From assembly GCA_039970095.1 (NCBI GenBank), contig JBDVMP010000005.1, forward strand, positions 62,001-126,000: 64,000 bases of DNA, given 5' to 3'. How positions within the stretch are numbered: position 1 is the stretch's first letter; every line of letters begins with the position of its first letter. Source of the DNA: JAMZMI01 sp039970095 (GTDB taxonomy: Bacteria; Bacteroidota; Bacteroidia; Cytophagales; Cyclobacteriaceae). Shown here piece by piece: positions 8,163 to 17,615 of this stretch. The position numbers and the translations under genes are program-made. The notes beneath the pieces were generated by a model. That model did not search any database, was not told the origin of the DNA, and saw only the letters and a program-made list of their open reading frames with translations.

Positions 8163-8448
8163 CCCTGATGTTTTGGATTAAAAAACTAATCTTCCAAGCC
8201 ATGAATTATGGCCGGTGGTGTAGTGGTCTCGATTATTTTACCGCCTTCAAACTCGTAGCGAATGGTAAAGCGGAATGTGTCTGTTTTGGTCGGCGCTTCT
8301 AGCAACTGAAATGAAAAGTCAGTGCAAATACCAAGTTTGCTCCTCCAGTCATTAAAGGACTTCAAAGTCTCGGATATCTGACCACTGACATCTGTATTAG
8401 GCGATGGCGACACGCCCTCCCATGAGTAGTTATTCTTCACATAAAGGC
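8139..8448. repeat. Direct repeat, copy 2 (lipoprotein 3' half plus terminator)
   Basis: Second copy of the repeat described at 7303-7612. The few differences are scattered substitutions, and there is a one-base difference in the A run just before the stop codon. Confidence 0.8.
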
Positions 8449-8872
8449 CAGGATATTCATACCCAATTTTTACTATTTCTTCGAGATTCTTTTCTGTGCT
8501 GTAAATTCTATCAGAACTAATATTTATTTGTACCAAAGTCTCTGTAAACACAGCTCTATCATATACGAAAGTTCTTCCTCTGTTAAAGTGGGTGTCACCA
8601 ATTAGTTTTCTGAAATTGTCTCGTTCTTGTTTGGAAGGCTCTGAGTAATTCCAATCATCTCTCGACTGTAGAGACTCATAGAGCAAAAAGAGATCACTGA
8701 ATTCCACTTCTGTTGAATCCCAGTAAGAGTAATTAGATTGCAAATCACTAGGTGTGATTAAAATTTGAATAAACTCCTTCTCTGGTGATTCATCACCAAT
8801 CGGGGTTGGTTTTTCCTCAAATAATCCACATCCTGTAATAATCGTTAATAGGATAATTAAGTAATTCTTCAT
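8186..8872 (-). CDS. Lipoprotein of unknown function, paralogue 2
   Basis: About 228 residues from the ATG at 8872, with a GTG at 8890 as a less likely start. The signal peptide is MKNYLIILLTIITGCGLF with the lipobox at ITGC, followed by EEKPTPIGDES, the same opening as paralogue 1. The middle part (residues about 25-130) is diverged from paralogue 1, while the C-terminal ~90 residues and the 3' flank are nearly identical. No recognisable domain. Function unknown; it is presumably anchored in the outer membrane or periplasm. Confidence 0.75.
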   Translation of the reverse strand: MKNYLIILLTIITGCGLFEEKPTPIGDESPEKEFIQILITPSDLQSNYSYWDSTEVEFSDLFLLYESLQSRDDWNYSEPSKQERDNFRKLIGDTHFNRGRTFVYDRAVFTETLVQINISSDRIYSTEKNLEEIVKIGYEYPGLYVKNNYSWEGVSPSPNTDVSGQISETLKSFNDWRSKLGICTDFSFQLLEAPTKTDTFRFTIRYEFEGGKIIETTTPPAIIHGLED

Positions 8873-8938
8873 TGCACCTCTGATTTTCACCCGAAATTGA
8901 TTAACAATTTCCCTTAAAACTGTATAATAAATTTATCA

Positions 8939-8967
8939 TAAAAAAAACCGCTGAATCTCTTCAGCGG
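8939..8967. terminator. Terminator of icd, same hairpin family
   Basis: Stem CCGCTGAA / TTCAGCGG with A run on one side and TTTT on the other, so it may work in both directions. It sits about 30 bp past the icd stop. Third instance of the hairpin within 1.7 kb. Confidence 0.85.
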
Positions 8968-8996
8968 TTTTAACACTTTAAATAGTTTGAATTTGA

Positions 8997-11219
8997 CTAT
9001 AAAATAGTTGCCAGGGCTTTATTCAGTGTTGCACTTGGTCGCATAGCCGCCGAAACCTTAGATGGGTCCGGTTGGAAGTATCCCCCAATATCCTGTGGCT
9101 CACCTTGTGCCCCTATCAGCTCCTCATTAATCTTATCTTCGTTCTCTGATAGCATTGAGGCCAACTCGCTAAACTTGGCTTGTAGTTCTGCATCTTTCGA
9201 CTGAGCAGCTAAAGCCTGCGCCCAGTACATGGCCAGGTAGAAGTGGCTTCCACGGTTATCTATCTGCCCTACTTTTCTAGCGGGAGATTTGTTCGTTTCG
9301 AGGAACTTGGAAGTAGCTGCGTCCAATGTTTCGGCAAGTACTTGTGCTTTCGAATTGTCGAAGGCGCCAGCCAGATGCTCCAGAGAAACAGCTGTTGCCA
9401 AAAACTCTCCCAGCGAATCCCATCTCAGGTAGCCTTCTTCAACAAACTGCTGAACGTGCTTAGGAGCAGACCCTCCTGCACCTGTCTCAAAAAGACCTCC
9501 TCCGTTCATCAATGGAACAATTGAAAGCATTTTGGCACTGGTACCAACTTCCAATATTGGAAATAAATCGGTTAGATAATCTCTCAGCACATTTCCGGTT
9601 ACCGAAATGGTATCCAGTCCTTTTCTGATTCTATCAACAGAGTATTTGGTGGCTTCTACCGGGGAAAGGATTAAGATTTCAAGCCCCTCTGTATCATGTT
9701 CTGGCAAGTAAGCATTTACTTTTTTGATAAGCTCAGCGTCATGAGCACGAGCCTCATCGAGCCAGAATACAGCCGGAGTGCCAGTAGCTCTTGCACGGTT
9801 TACAGCTAGCTTCACCCAGTCTTTGATCGGAGCATCTTTAACCTGGCACATTCTGAAAATATCTCCCGCTCCCACTGGCTGCTCAATAAGTACAGTACCA
9901 GCAGCATCAACCACTTTTACCGTACCTACCTGGCTTATTTGGAAAGTTTTATCATGTGAGCCATATTCCTCAGCTTTTTGGGCCATCAAACCTACATTTG
10001 GTACACTTCCCATTTTCGAAGGATCAAAAGCACCGTTGGCTTTACAATCCTCGATCACGGCCTGATAAACTCCAGCATAACATCTATCTGGAATCACGGC
10101 TTTAGTGTCCTGAGCCTTACCTTCTTTGTTCCACATCTGACCAGACGTCCTGATCATGGCGGGCATAGAAGCGTCAATAATCACATCACTTGGCACATGT
10201 AGGTTAGTGATTCCCTTATCGGAATTTACCATGGCCAGGTCAGGTCTCTCAGCATATAGCGCATCGATTGCTGCTTCAACTTCGGCTTGTTTGGCATGGC
10301 CATCAATTTTGGCATAAACATCACCCAAGCCATTGGTAGGATCTACTCCTAGCTCCTCGAATAGGTCGGCATACTTATCAAAAACAGGCTTGTAGAAAAC
10401 AGAAACTGCAGCTCCAAAGATGATCGGGTCAGACACCTTCATCATGGTTGCTTTCATGTGCAATGAGAAAAGCACTCCCTGCGCTTTTGCTTCTTCAATT
10501 TGCTCAGCTATAAAAGACTTAAAAGCCGCCATGTTCATCACGGAAGCATCGATAATTTCACCCGCCAAAAGCGGAGTAGAAGCTTTAAGCACTTCAGACG
10601 AACCGTCCGCACCTACAAATTCGATTTTCACATCCGTTGGCGCTGTTATGGTTACAGATTTTTCACTACCGAAGAAATCTTTCTCCGTCATGCTCGCCAC
10701 ATGAGATTTAGAATCAGCGCTCCAGGCTCCCATCGAGTGCGGATGATTTTTTGCAAACTCCTTCACTGCCTTAGGAGCTCTTCTGTCAGAGTTACCTTCC
10801 CTCAAAACAGGGTTTACGGCACTGCCCAGCACCTTGGCATATCTGGCCTTGATTTCCTTTTCAGCATCGGTTTTTGGCTCTGCCGGATAACCAGGAATAT
10901 CATAACCTTGTGATTTCAACTCCTTGATAGCTGCCTGCAGCTGAGGAATAGAGGCACTGATGTTTGGCAACTTGATGATGTTAGCCTCTGGCGTTTTTGC
11001 CAGAGCGCCAAGCTCTGCCAGGGCATCATCTATTTTCTGATCGTCCGTAAGGTTATCAGGAAAGTTGGCGATGATCCTGCCGGCAAGAGAGATGTCTTTG
11101 GTCTCTACTTCGACACCCGCAGGTGCTACGAACGATTTGATGATAGGTAGCAAAGACTGGGTTGCCAATGCTGGTGCCTCGTCTGTCTTAGTGTAAATAA
11201 TTTTAGGTGCCTTACTCAT
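8997..11219 (-). CDS. icd: Isocitrate dehydrogenase (NADP+), monomeric type
   Basis: 740 residues, the normal length of the monomeric (IDH-II) enzyme, which oxidises isocitrate to 2-oxoglutarate with NADP in the TCA cycle. The sequence is recognisable throughout: KIIYTKTDEAPALATQSLLP at the start, RRAPKAVKEFAKNHPHSMG, HLHVP-like ITNLHVPSDVIIDASMPAMIR, DRCYAGVYQAVIEDCKANGAF, and near the end DIGGYFQPDPSKVSAAMRPS. It is followed by its own terminator. panB lies 28 bp upstream on the same strand, so the two may be co-transcribed. No truncation is seen. Confidence 0.97.
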   Translation of the reverse strand: MSKAPKIIYTKTDEAPALATQSLLPIIKSFVAPAGVEVETKDISLAGRIIANFPDNLTDDQKIDDALAELGALAKTPEANIIKLPNISASIPQLQAAIKELKSQGYDIPGYPAEPKTDAEKEIKARYAKVLGSAVNPVLREGNSDRRAPKAVKEFAKNHPHSMGAWSADSKSHVASMTEKDFFGSEKSVTITAPTDVKIEFVGADGSSEVLKASTPLLAGEIIDASVMNMAAFKSFIAEQIEEAKAQGVLFSLHMKATMMKVSDPIIFGAAVSVFYKPVFDKYADLFEELGVDPTNGLGDVYAKIDGHAKQAEVEAAIDALYAERPDLAMVNSDKGITNLHVPSDVIIDASMPAMIRTSGQMWNKEGKAQDTKAVIPDRCYAGVYQAVIEDCKANGAFDPSKMGSVPNVGLMAQKAEEYGSHDKTFQISQVGTVKVVDAAGTVLIEQPVGAGDIFRMCQVKDAPIKDWVKLAVNRARATGTPAVFWLDEARAHDAELIKKVNAYLPEHDTEGLEILILSPVEATKYSVDRIRKGLDTISVTGNVLRDYLTDLFPILEVGTSAKMLSIVPLMNGGGLFETGAGGSAPKHVQQFVEEGYLRWDSLGEFLATAVSLEHLAGAFDNSKAQVLAETLDAATSKFLETNKSPARKVGQIDNRGSHFYLAMYWAQALAAQSKDAELQAKFSELASMLSENEDKINEELIGAQGEPQDIGGYFQPDPSKVSAAMRPSATLNKALATIL

Positions 11220-11247
11220 GTTTTAAACAGCGTGTTTTGAAATGTGA

Positions 11248-12066
11248 TTAATAACTCTCCGAATCATTCGGAAAGTCTTTTGACTTAATGTCTTTTATGT
11301 AATTGGCGGTAGCCTCGCCGATGATTTCGTTTAGGTCAGCATACTGTCGTAAAAACCTGGGTTTGAAATCCTGTGTGATCCCGAGCATGTCATGAACGAC
11401 CAAAACCTGACCATCTGTATCCGGTCCAGCTCCAATCCCAATAGTTGGTATTTTTAACTCCGTTGAAACCGCTTTGGACAATTCTGCCGGAATTTTTTCC
11501 AACACAACACCAAAACACCCCAATTCCTCCAACAGCTTGGCATCTGACTTGAGTTTTTCTGCTTCCACATTGTCTTTGGCTCTTACGGTGTAGGTGCCAA
11601 ACTTGTAGATAGACTGTGGGGTGAGCCCCAAATGTCCCATCACGGGAATTCCCGCCGACAATACTCGACTAACACTTTCTTTAATTTCCAGTCCACCCTC
11701 CATCTTCACGGCATGTGCTCCAGACTCTTTCATGATCCTGATAGATGACCTGAGCGCCTCAGAACTATTTCCCTGATAACTTCCAAATGGCACATCCACC
11801 ACAACCAGAGCGCGATCCACCGCTTTCACCACAGAGGTGGCGTGCCATATCATATGATCCAGTGTGATAGGTAAAGTAGTGTCATTTCCTGCCATTACGT
11901 TGGAGGCCGAATCACCCACAAGAATGACATCTATCCCCGCTCCATCTAAGATACGAGCCATGGAATAGTCATAGGCGGTGAGCATTGCAATTTTCTCACC
12001 CATAGCCTTCATTTCCAGCAATCGGTGGGTAGTAAGTTTGTTGAATGTATTCTTAGCAGTACTCAT
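11248..12066 (-). CDS. panB: 3-methyl-2-oxobutanoate hydroxymethyltransferase
   Basis: About 272 residues. It transfers a hydroxymethyl group from methylene-tetrahydrofolate to 2-oxoisovalerate, the first committed step of pantothenate synthesis. Family motifs: KIAMLTAYDYSMA, VDVILVGDSASNVMAG, MIWHATSVVKAV, VDVPFGSYQ, VKMEGG, VMGHLGLTPQS and IGIGAGPDTDGQVLV. ATG at 12066 (MSTAKN) fits the family length better than a start 30 bases upstream. No other pan gene is in the window. Confidence 0.96.
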   Translation of the reverse strand: MSTAKNTFNKLTTHRLLEMKAMGEKIAMLTAYDYSMARILDGAGIDVILVGDSASNVMAGNDTTLPITLDHMIWHATSVVKAVDRALVVVDVPFGSYQGNSSEALRSSIRIMKESGAHAVKMEGGLEIKESVSRVLSAGIPVMGHLGLTPQSIYKFGTYTVRAKDNVEAEKLKSDAKLLEELGCFGVVLEKIPAELSKAVSTELKIPTIGIGAGPDTDGQVLVVHDMLGITQDFKPRFLRQYADLNEIIGEATANYIKDIKSKDFPNDSESY

Positions 12067-12711
12067 TATCAAAATATGGGGTGGTAGGAGGCACAAAACT
12101 AATAAAAAGCGACTTCATGATAAACATATTAACCCGCCCTCTTGATATTACGACCTATTATTAAGAACCGAGCATCGAGGGTCGTCATCGTCCAGCCTCC
12201 AGCGTCGCATCGGAATTGATTTAGCATTCGTCAGTTTAGGGCATGTTTATAAAAATGACTCCTGACATTACTCATTTGTATTTTCAGGCCTACTCTATAA
12301 CAACTTGATATTACAGAAGAGATATCCCGCAGGCGCGATACCCTTTTTCTGGTATTCTTAAACTAATTGTATGAGACTACACCAAACATGAACTACACAA
12401 GAACAATACACGTCCCATTAAAATTTGCTTCTAATCCTTTTGTTCATCTCAGACCTTAAATACAATCTTACTTTCAATACATTTCATCCGTCCAATTGGA
12501 GTCTGGGCCGGCGCTATCAGTGATTACTTGTCCGATACCGTTCGTAATATTGTTTGAACAAATTTTAAATTTTAACTCTTAATAACTCAGGGGATTTATA
12601 TTCAATGACAACTCTTGCCTGAATCCATTCTTGATAAGATTGAGTTATCGATTAATTGTAGGCCCTTCCCATAAATTGGTTAATCGATTAAATCGACTTA
12701 TTTTGTATCGA
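12067..12711. other. Long intergenic region with low-complexity tract and a palindrome
   Basis: About 645 bp without convincing coding potential, between panB (minus) and a TPR lipoprotein (plus), so it should hold both promoters. Around 12165-12215 there is a GC-richer tract of degenerate CGAGCATCGAGG / CCAGCCTCCAGCGT units. A perfect palindrome TTAATCGATTAA lies at 12680-12691, about 20 bp before the likely start of the TPR gene. Confidence 0.5.
12680..12691. promoter_or_regulatory. Perfect 12-bp palindrome, possible operator
   Basis: TTAATCGATTAA, with related half-sites nearby (TTATCGATTAAT at 12645-12656 and AATCGAC at 12691-12697). It lies directly upstream of the likely start of the TPR lipoprotein gene. 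AT-rich palindromes can arise by chance, so this is tentative. Confidence 0.3.
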
Positions 12712-13716
12712 ATGTATATGCTAAAGTATTTTTTTCAAGTCGCGTTTTTATCCATCATCCTGATTGGCTGTATTGAAACTCAGTCGAGCAAGGGATATCA
12801 GGATAATATTGGAAAGAAATACACCATCCCAGAGAATAATATTGAAGTTGATTCCAACACGGTATTTTCTGTTTTCGGTAACCCACTTCCTCCTCGCCAA
12901 TACATCGGAAAAGACAAAAAAATCAGACTTGAGAATTATGAAAAGGCTAAGCAGAAGTATCTAGACGATCCCAATAATCTGGATAACATCATCTGGTACG
13001 GACGGTGGACGGCCTATTTGGGCTTGTATTATGAGGCGATAAAAATTTACTCAACAGGCTTGGAGAAATTTCCTACTTCATACGAGCTCCTCAGACACAG
13101 AGGGCACAGATATGTAACCATTCGTCAATTTGACCTGGCTATTGAGGACTTGCAAAGAGCTGCTTTTTACAGTAGACCGGCTCAAAACAAAATTGAGGAA
13201 GATGGAATCAACAATCGTTACAACAAGTCTTTGTCAAATGTGAAATTCAACATTTGGTTTACTTTGGGCGTGGCTCATTACCTAAAAGGAAGCTACGATA
13301 AGGCTATTTCTTCATTCAAAAAATGTCAGCCCTTTTGTGACAACAACGACCTGAATGTAATGCTAAGTGATTGGTTTTACCTGACCTACAGAAAAATAGG
13401 CAATGAGCGTGCAGCTGAGGAACTTCTTGCGCCCATAGAGAAAAAGCTCAAGGTTCTCGAGAACGTGGATTATCTAAATCGGCTTCTGGTTTATAAAGGT
13501 GAATACAAGGCGGAGCGTGTTTTGGCATATGCCGAAAATGATGACAATAGTCTCACCCCTATTTTGGCTTATGGTATCGGCAATGCTTATTTGTTTGACG
13601 GTGAAATAGACAAAGCCATTCAAATTTATGAGCGCATTCTGCTCAATAAATCATGGAACTCATTCGAGTATATCGCGGCAGAAGTGGCCCTAAAAAGTCT
13701 GCAGAATAATTTATAA
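12712..13716 (+). CDS. TPR-repeat lipoprotein
   Basis: About 334 residues from the ATG at 12712 (or 12718). An upstream in-frame ATG at 12631 would put 27 residues before the signal peptide and is unlikely. The signal MLKYFFQVAFLSIILIGC ends in a lipobox (LIGC). The mature part has tetratricopeptide-like repeats: WTAYLGLYYEAIKIYSTGLEKF, HRYVTIRQFDLAIEDLQRA, FTLGVAHYLKGSYDKAISSF and a last one near GNAYLFDGEIDKAIQIYERIL. TPRs bind proteins, but no partner is evident. It converges with and overlaps the glycerophosphodiesterase gene by six bases. Confidence 0.8.
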   Translation: MYMLKYFFQVAFLSIILIGCIETQSSKGYQDNIGKKYTIPENNIEVDSNTVFSVFGNPLPPRQYIGKDKKIRLENYEKAKQKYLDDPNNLDNIIWYGRWTAYLGLYYEAIKIYSTGLEKFPTSYELLRHRGHRYVTIRQFDLAIEDLQRAAFYSRPAQNKIEEDGINNRYNKSLSNVKFNIWFTLGVAHYLKGSYDKAISSFKKCQPFCDNNDLNVMLSDWFYLTYRKIGNERAAEELLAPIEKKLKVLENVDYLNRLLVYKGEYKAERVLAYAENDDNSLTPILAYGIGNAYLFDGEIDKAIQIYERILLNKSWNSFEYIAAEVALKSLQNNL

Positions 13717-14616
13717 GGCCGCTACATCCTCACGGATTTGGAGCATTATCTCAGGATGGTCAGTTATTATCCCATCCACTCCCATATGCATCATCTTAAC
13801 CATGTCATCTCTGTTATTCACAGGATAGGTATATACCTTAAAGCCATGAGCATGCATTCTGAATATCCTCCTGGTAGATAAAGTTGTATATTCTGGATTA
13901 AGCGCTGATAGCCTGCCTTCTGGTTTTGCTCTTCCCAAGTGAAGTCTGGTTTCTACATAAAAAGCTATCAACGGTGTTGACTCCTCACCTATCAGCATCT
14001 TTTTGGTTTGAACATGATCATCATACTCATGAGCCGCCGCGATGTACCCATCTTCATAAGATTGAAGGATAACCCAATCATATCCATTTTTTTCAGCTCG
14101 GATTACGTCTACTAGCTTCTCAGCAAAGTCATGGTAGTGAGGGTGATCCATATGCTTGATTTCAATTAGCACTTTGCATCTGCCATCAATAAAATCGAGA
14201 ACCTCCTTGAGGGTAGGCACTCTCTCTCCTACATATTTGGCCTCTCCGAACCACGCACCAGCATCTAGTTTTTTGATTTCTTCGAGAGTATAATCGTGAA
14301 CCAAACCCGATCCATCTGTGGTACGATCGAGCGTTTCATCATGAAAAACGATGATCTCCTCATCGTTTGTGTTTCTCACATCAAGCTCAATCATATCCAC
14401 ACCTAAATCCAGCGCTGCTTTGAATGCAGCCATGGTGTTTTCAGGTGCAATCCCAGAGGCTCCTTTATGAGCAATTATTTCAACATACTTCTCCTTCATT
14501 GACGCATCAATCTTGGAGCTTACAAGGACATTTCTATAAAGCCAGGGCTCAAAAAGGGCAACTGCCAAAAACAAAAAAATGAAGGGCAATGAATATATGA
14601 TGAATTTCTTGGTCAT
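13711..14616 (-). CDS. Glycerophosphodiester phosphodiesterase family protein
   Basis: 301 residues, with an N-terminal signal anchor (residues 5-28). The GDPD barrel begins with IAHKGASGIAPENTMAAF (catalytic His and Asn), continues with MIELDVRNTNDEEIIVFHDETLDRTTDGSG (metal-binding Glu/Asp and second catalytic His) and ends with VDGIITDHPEIM. The enzyme hydrolyses glycerophosphodiesters to glycerol-3-phosphate and an alcohol, probably at the periplasmic face. All expected catalytic residues are present. Confidence 0.93.
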   Translation of the reverse strand: MTKKFIIYSLPFIFLFLAVALFEPWLYRNVLVSSKIDASMKEKYVEIIAHKGASGIAPENTMAAFKAALDLGVDMIELDVRNTNDEEIIVFHDETLDRTTDGSGLVHDYTLEEIKKLDAGAWFGEAKYVGERVPTLKEVLDFIDGRCKVLIEIKHMDHPHYHDFAEKLVDVIRAEKNGYDWVILQSYEDGYIAAAHEYDDHVQTKKMLIGEESTPLIAFYVETRLHLGRAKPEGRLSALNPEYTTLSTRRIFRMHAHGFKVYTYPVNNRDDMVKMMHMGVDGIITDHPEIMLQIREDVAAL

Positions 14617-14675
14617 AGTGCTAATGTGAAAGTTTCATGAATTTAAGCAAAACCGCTGTTCGACCAAAATATTGG

Positions 14676-16436
14676 TCATTTTTCTATCGTTGGTTGAAGT
14701 TTCAAGGCCAGTTCGTCAAGCTGAGCATTGTCAAGCTTACTTGGAGAGTCAATCATCACATCTCTACCACTAGTGTTCTTAGGAAATGCAATGAAATCAC
14801 GGATACTATCTTGTCCGCCAAACAGCGCACAGAGTCTATCAAAACCGAAAGCAATACCGCCGTGTGGAGGTGCTCCGTACTCAAATGCGCTCATTAAGAA
14901 ACCAAACTGCTCCTGGGCTTCCTCCTTAGAGAAACCGAGAACTTCGAACATTCGTGATTGAACATCACGATCATGAATCCTAATAGACCCTCCACCTACT
15001 TCCACTCCATTGATTACCATATCATAGGCATTGGCTCTTACATTACCCGGATCGGTATTGAGTTTGTCCATGTCTTCGGGATTTGGTGAAGTAAACGGAT
15101 GGTGCATGGCATGATAACGCTTGGTTTCCTCGTCCCATTCGAGCAGCGGAAAATCTACAACCCAAGCGGCAGCTACCTTATTTTTATCTCTCAGTCCCAG
15201 TCGGCTCCCCATCTCTAGTCTGAGTTCACACAACTGCTTACGAGTCGCATCAGCATCTCCAGCCAAAATCAAAATCAAATCTCCAGGTTTCGCCTCAAAC
15301 TTTTCGGCCCACTGTTTTAAGTCTTCTTCTGAAAAGAATTTATCAACAGAACTTTTGAAAGTTCCGTCGGCATTGCATTTCAAATAAACCAATCCCTTTG
15401 CTCCTATCTGAGGCCTTTTTACGAAGTTAGTCAGCTCATCAACTTGCTTTCTGGTGTAGTCAGCACATCCTGCGGCATTAATCCCTACAACGAGTTCAGC
15501 ACTATCAAAAACCACAAACCCATTGTTTTGGGTTACATCATTAAGCTCCTGAAACTCCATCCCAAACCTCAAGTCCGGCTTATCCGAACCATACTTGTTC
15601 ATGGCCTCCGAGTATGGCATGTGCGGCAGTTTGTCAAGATCGACACCCTTTACCTCTTTGTATAGGAACCTGATCAAGCCCTCAAATGTGTCAAGAATAT
15701 CATCTCTGGTCACAAAAGACATCTCACAGTCTATCTGCGTAAATTCCGGCTGTCTGTCTGCCCGCAAGTCTTCATCTCTGAAACACTTAACCACCTGAAA
15801 ATACCTGTCAAAACCGGACACCATCAGCAACTGCTTGAAAGTCTGCGGAGATTGAGGCAAAGCATAAAACTGCCCCGGGTTCATTCTTGATGGCACCACA
15901 AAGTCACGAGCACCCTCAGGCGTGGACTTTATAAGTACTGGAGTTTCCACTTCTGTAAAAAGATATTCGTTCAAATAATTACGCGTCTTTTGAAGCAAAT
16001 TGTGACGTAGCTCGAGATTTTTTCTTACTACTCCCCTTCGTAAATCCAGATATCGATACTTCATCCTCAGTTCCTCACCTCCATCAGTTTCGTCTTCTAT
16101 CATAAAAGGAGGGACTTTAGACTTATTGAGGTATTCCATCCCAGAAACCTTCACCTCAACTTCTCCGGTTGGGATGTTTTTATTCTTAGAAAAGCGTTCA
16201 ACCACCTCTCCTTTTGCAGAAATGACAAATTCACGTCCGGCATGCCGGGCCAGATCCAGCACTTCAGCACTTGTCTTTCCTTCTTCAAATATCAACTGGG
16301 TGATCCCGTATTTATCACGAATATCAATCCAAATCATGCCGCCTTTATCTCTGACGCGCTGTACCCATCCTGCCAGGGCAACATCCTTTCCTACATGATC
16401 TATTCTAAGTTCTCCACAAGTGTGTGATCGTAACAT
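14676..16436 (-). CDS. aspS: Aspartate--tRNA ligase
   Basis: 586 residues, the bacterial-type AspRS with the extra GAD domain. N-terminal anticodon-binding OB fold (GWVQRVRDKGGMIWIDIRD), class II motif 2 FRDEDLRADRQPEFTQIDCE and motif 3 GIAFGFDRLCALFGG are all clear. The C-terminus carries IRDFIAFPKNTSGRD. It charges tRNA-Asp. Stand-alone gene: it is divergent from the next gene and about 59 bp from the GDPD gene read in the same direction. Confidence 0.98.
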   Translation of the reverse strand: MLRSHTCGELRIDHVGKDVALAGWVQRVRDKGGMIWIDIRDKYGITQLIFEEGKTSAEVLDLARHAGREFVISAKGEVVERFSKNKNIPTGEVEVKVSGMEYLNKSKVPPFMIEDETDGGEELRMKYRYLDLRRGVVRKNLELRHNLLQKTRNYLNEYLFTEVETPVLIKSTPEGARDFVVPSRMNPGQFYALPQSPQTFKQLLMVSGFDRYFQVVKCFRDEDLRADRQPEFTQIDCEMSFVTRDDILDTFEGLIRFLYKEVKGVDLDKLPHMPYSEAMNKYGSDKPDLRFGMEFQELNDVTQNNGFVVFDSAELVVGINAAGCADYTRKQVDELTNFVKRPQIGAKGLVYLKCNADGTFKSSVDKFFSEEDLKQWAEKFEAKPGDLILILAGDADATRKQLCELRLEMGSRLGLRDKNKVAAAWVVDFPLLEWDEETKRYHAMHHPFTSPNPEDMDKLNTDPGNVRANAYDMVINGVEVGGGSIRIHDRDVQSRMFEVLGFSKEEAQEQFGFLMSAFEYGAPPHGGIAFGFDRLCALFGGQDSIRDFIAFPKNTSGRDVMIDSPSKLDNAQLDELALKLQPTIEK

Positions 16437-16525
16437 TTCTTCTTTGCTTCTTAATCCAGTTTAAATAAACAGGCGCAAATTTAACAATAGTTTTAGCTTT
16501 GAGATAAAATAAAATCAACCAGCAA

Positions 16526-17098
16526 ATGAAGTATCGTTTTCTCCCGGCTTTTATCCTTTTTTTGAACGCTTTTATTATCACCAGTGCAAGTGGCCAACAA
16601 TCTCTGGAAAGGCTGAAAGTCACCAAAGATATCTCCATGAAGGTGCCGGTATCTTTTAGTCCAATGAGCCGGGCAGAGATGGTTAATAAGTATGTAGCCT
16701 ATCGTCAGCCTATCGCCATGTTTACGAGCGCCGACAGACAGATAGATCTTGGCATTAACAAAAACAGTACGCAATGGACAGAAAATGATCTTACCATTCT
16801 TAAAGACTTTTATAAAGCCAATATCCAAAACCTGTTTACGGAGGTGAAATTCATTCAGGAGGGAGTCAAAACCATTGGAAATCGAGAATTTGTAGTATTT
16901 GAGTTTATCTCAAAAGTGACCGATGAAGACAAAACATTCGGAGGTATCTCCAGCCCGGTGAGTAAGTACACCTACATCATGTACACCTTGTACCAAGACA
17001 GTGTGTTACTTTTTAACTTCTCTTGTGACACAAGGTGGCGTCCTCAGTGGCAAGCCGCCGCTCGTGAAATCATGGAAAGTGTAAGAATCAATTCATGA
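16526..17098 (+). CDS. Secreted protein of unknown function
   Basis: 190 residues with a signal peptide (FLPAFILFLNAFIITSASGQ). The mature domain, about 165 residues, has alternating strands and one helix, with phrases such as MKVPVSFSPMSRAEMVNKY, GNREFVVFEFISKV and MYTLYQDSVLLFNFSCDTR. It resembles small periplasmic proteins fitted around a PsbP/Mog1-like fold, but I cannot assign a family. The stop overlaps the tadA start (ATGA), so the two are translationally coupled. Confidence 0.7.
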   Translation: MKYRFLPAFILFLNAFIITSASGQQSLERLKVTKDISMKVPVSFSPMSRAEMVNKYVAYRQPIAMFTSADRQIDLGINKNSTQWTENDLTILKDFYKANIQNLFTEVKFIQEGVKTIGNREFVVFEFISKVTDEDKTFGGISSPVSKYTYIMYTLYQDSVLLFNFSCDTRWRPQWQAAAREIMESVRINS

Positions 17099-17556
17099 GT
17101 TCGCTTGGCGTTCATAGCGACGAACATTACATGAAGCAAGCCATGCGAGAAGCAATGCTTGCATTCGAAGAAGGAGAAATCCCGGTGGGTGCTGTGGTAG
17201 TATGTCAAAACAAAATTATCGCAAGAGCCCACAATCAAGTGCAAAAACTCAATGATGTCACGGCTCATGCCGAAATTCTGGCTATAACCTCAGCACAGAA
17301 TTATCTAGGATCAAAGTATCTGGATGAATGCACACTATATGTCACACTGGAGCCTTGCGTGATGTGTGGAGGAGCTTTGTACTGGAGCCAGATCGCAAAA
17401 GTAGTTTATGCCGCTTCTGACCAAAAAAGAGGGTACACTACAGTAAGCAAAGGAATCACGCATCCGAAAACTGAAGTTTCCCATGGAATTATGGCCAACG
17501 ATGCAGAAAATTTGATAAAATCCTTTTTTAGTAAAATACGCGGGAACAATTCCTAA
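17095..17556 (+). CDS. tadA: tRNA-specific adenosine deaminase
   Basis: 153 residues. It deaminates A34 to inosine in the anticodon of tRNA-Arg(ACG). The zinc-dependent deaminase motifs are intact: HAE at residues 58-60 and PCVMC with Cys88 and Cys91. EIPVGAVVV near residue 28 is also typical. The ATG overlaps the previous stop by four bases. The substrate tRNA-Arg(ACG) gene is also in this window, at 57349. Confidence 0.96.
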   Translation: MSSLGVHSDEHYMKQAMREAMLAFEEGEIPVGAVVVCQNKIIARAHNQVQKLNDVTAHAEILAITSAQNYLGSKYLDECTLYVTLEPCVMCGGALYWSQIAKVVYAASDQKRGYTTVSKGITHPKTEVSHGIMANDAENLIKSFFSKIRGNNS

Positions 17557-17615
17557 ATGGATATGTTCTATCTTCGAACACTATTACAATTAATTAATAC
17601 TTAAAACACATAATT

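Noticed and set aside
7303..8448. CRISPR or integron array from repeated hairpins
   Set aside because: The repeats are long gene duplications with terminators. There are no short regular spacers, no integrase and no cas genes.
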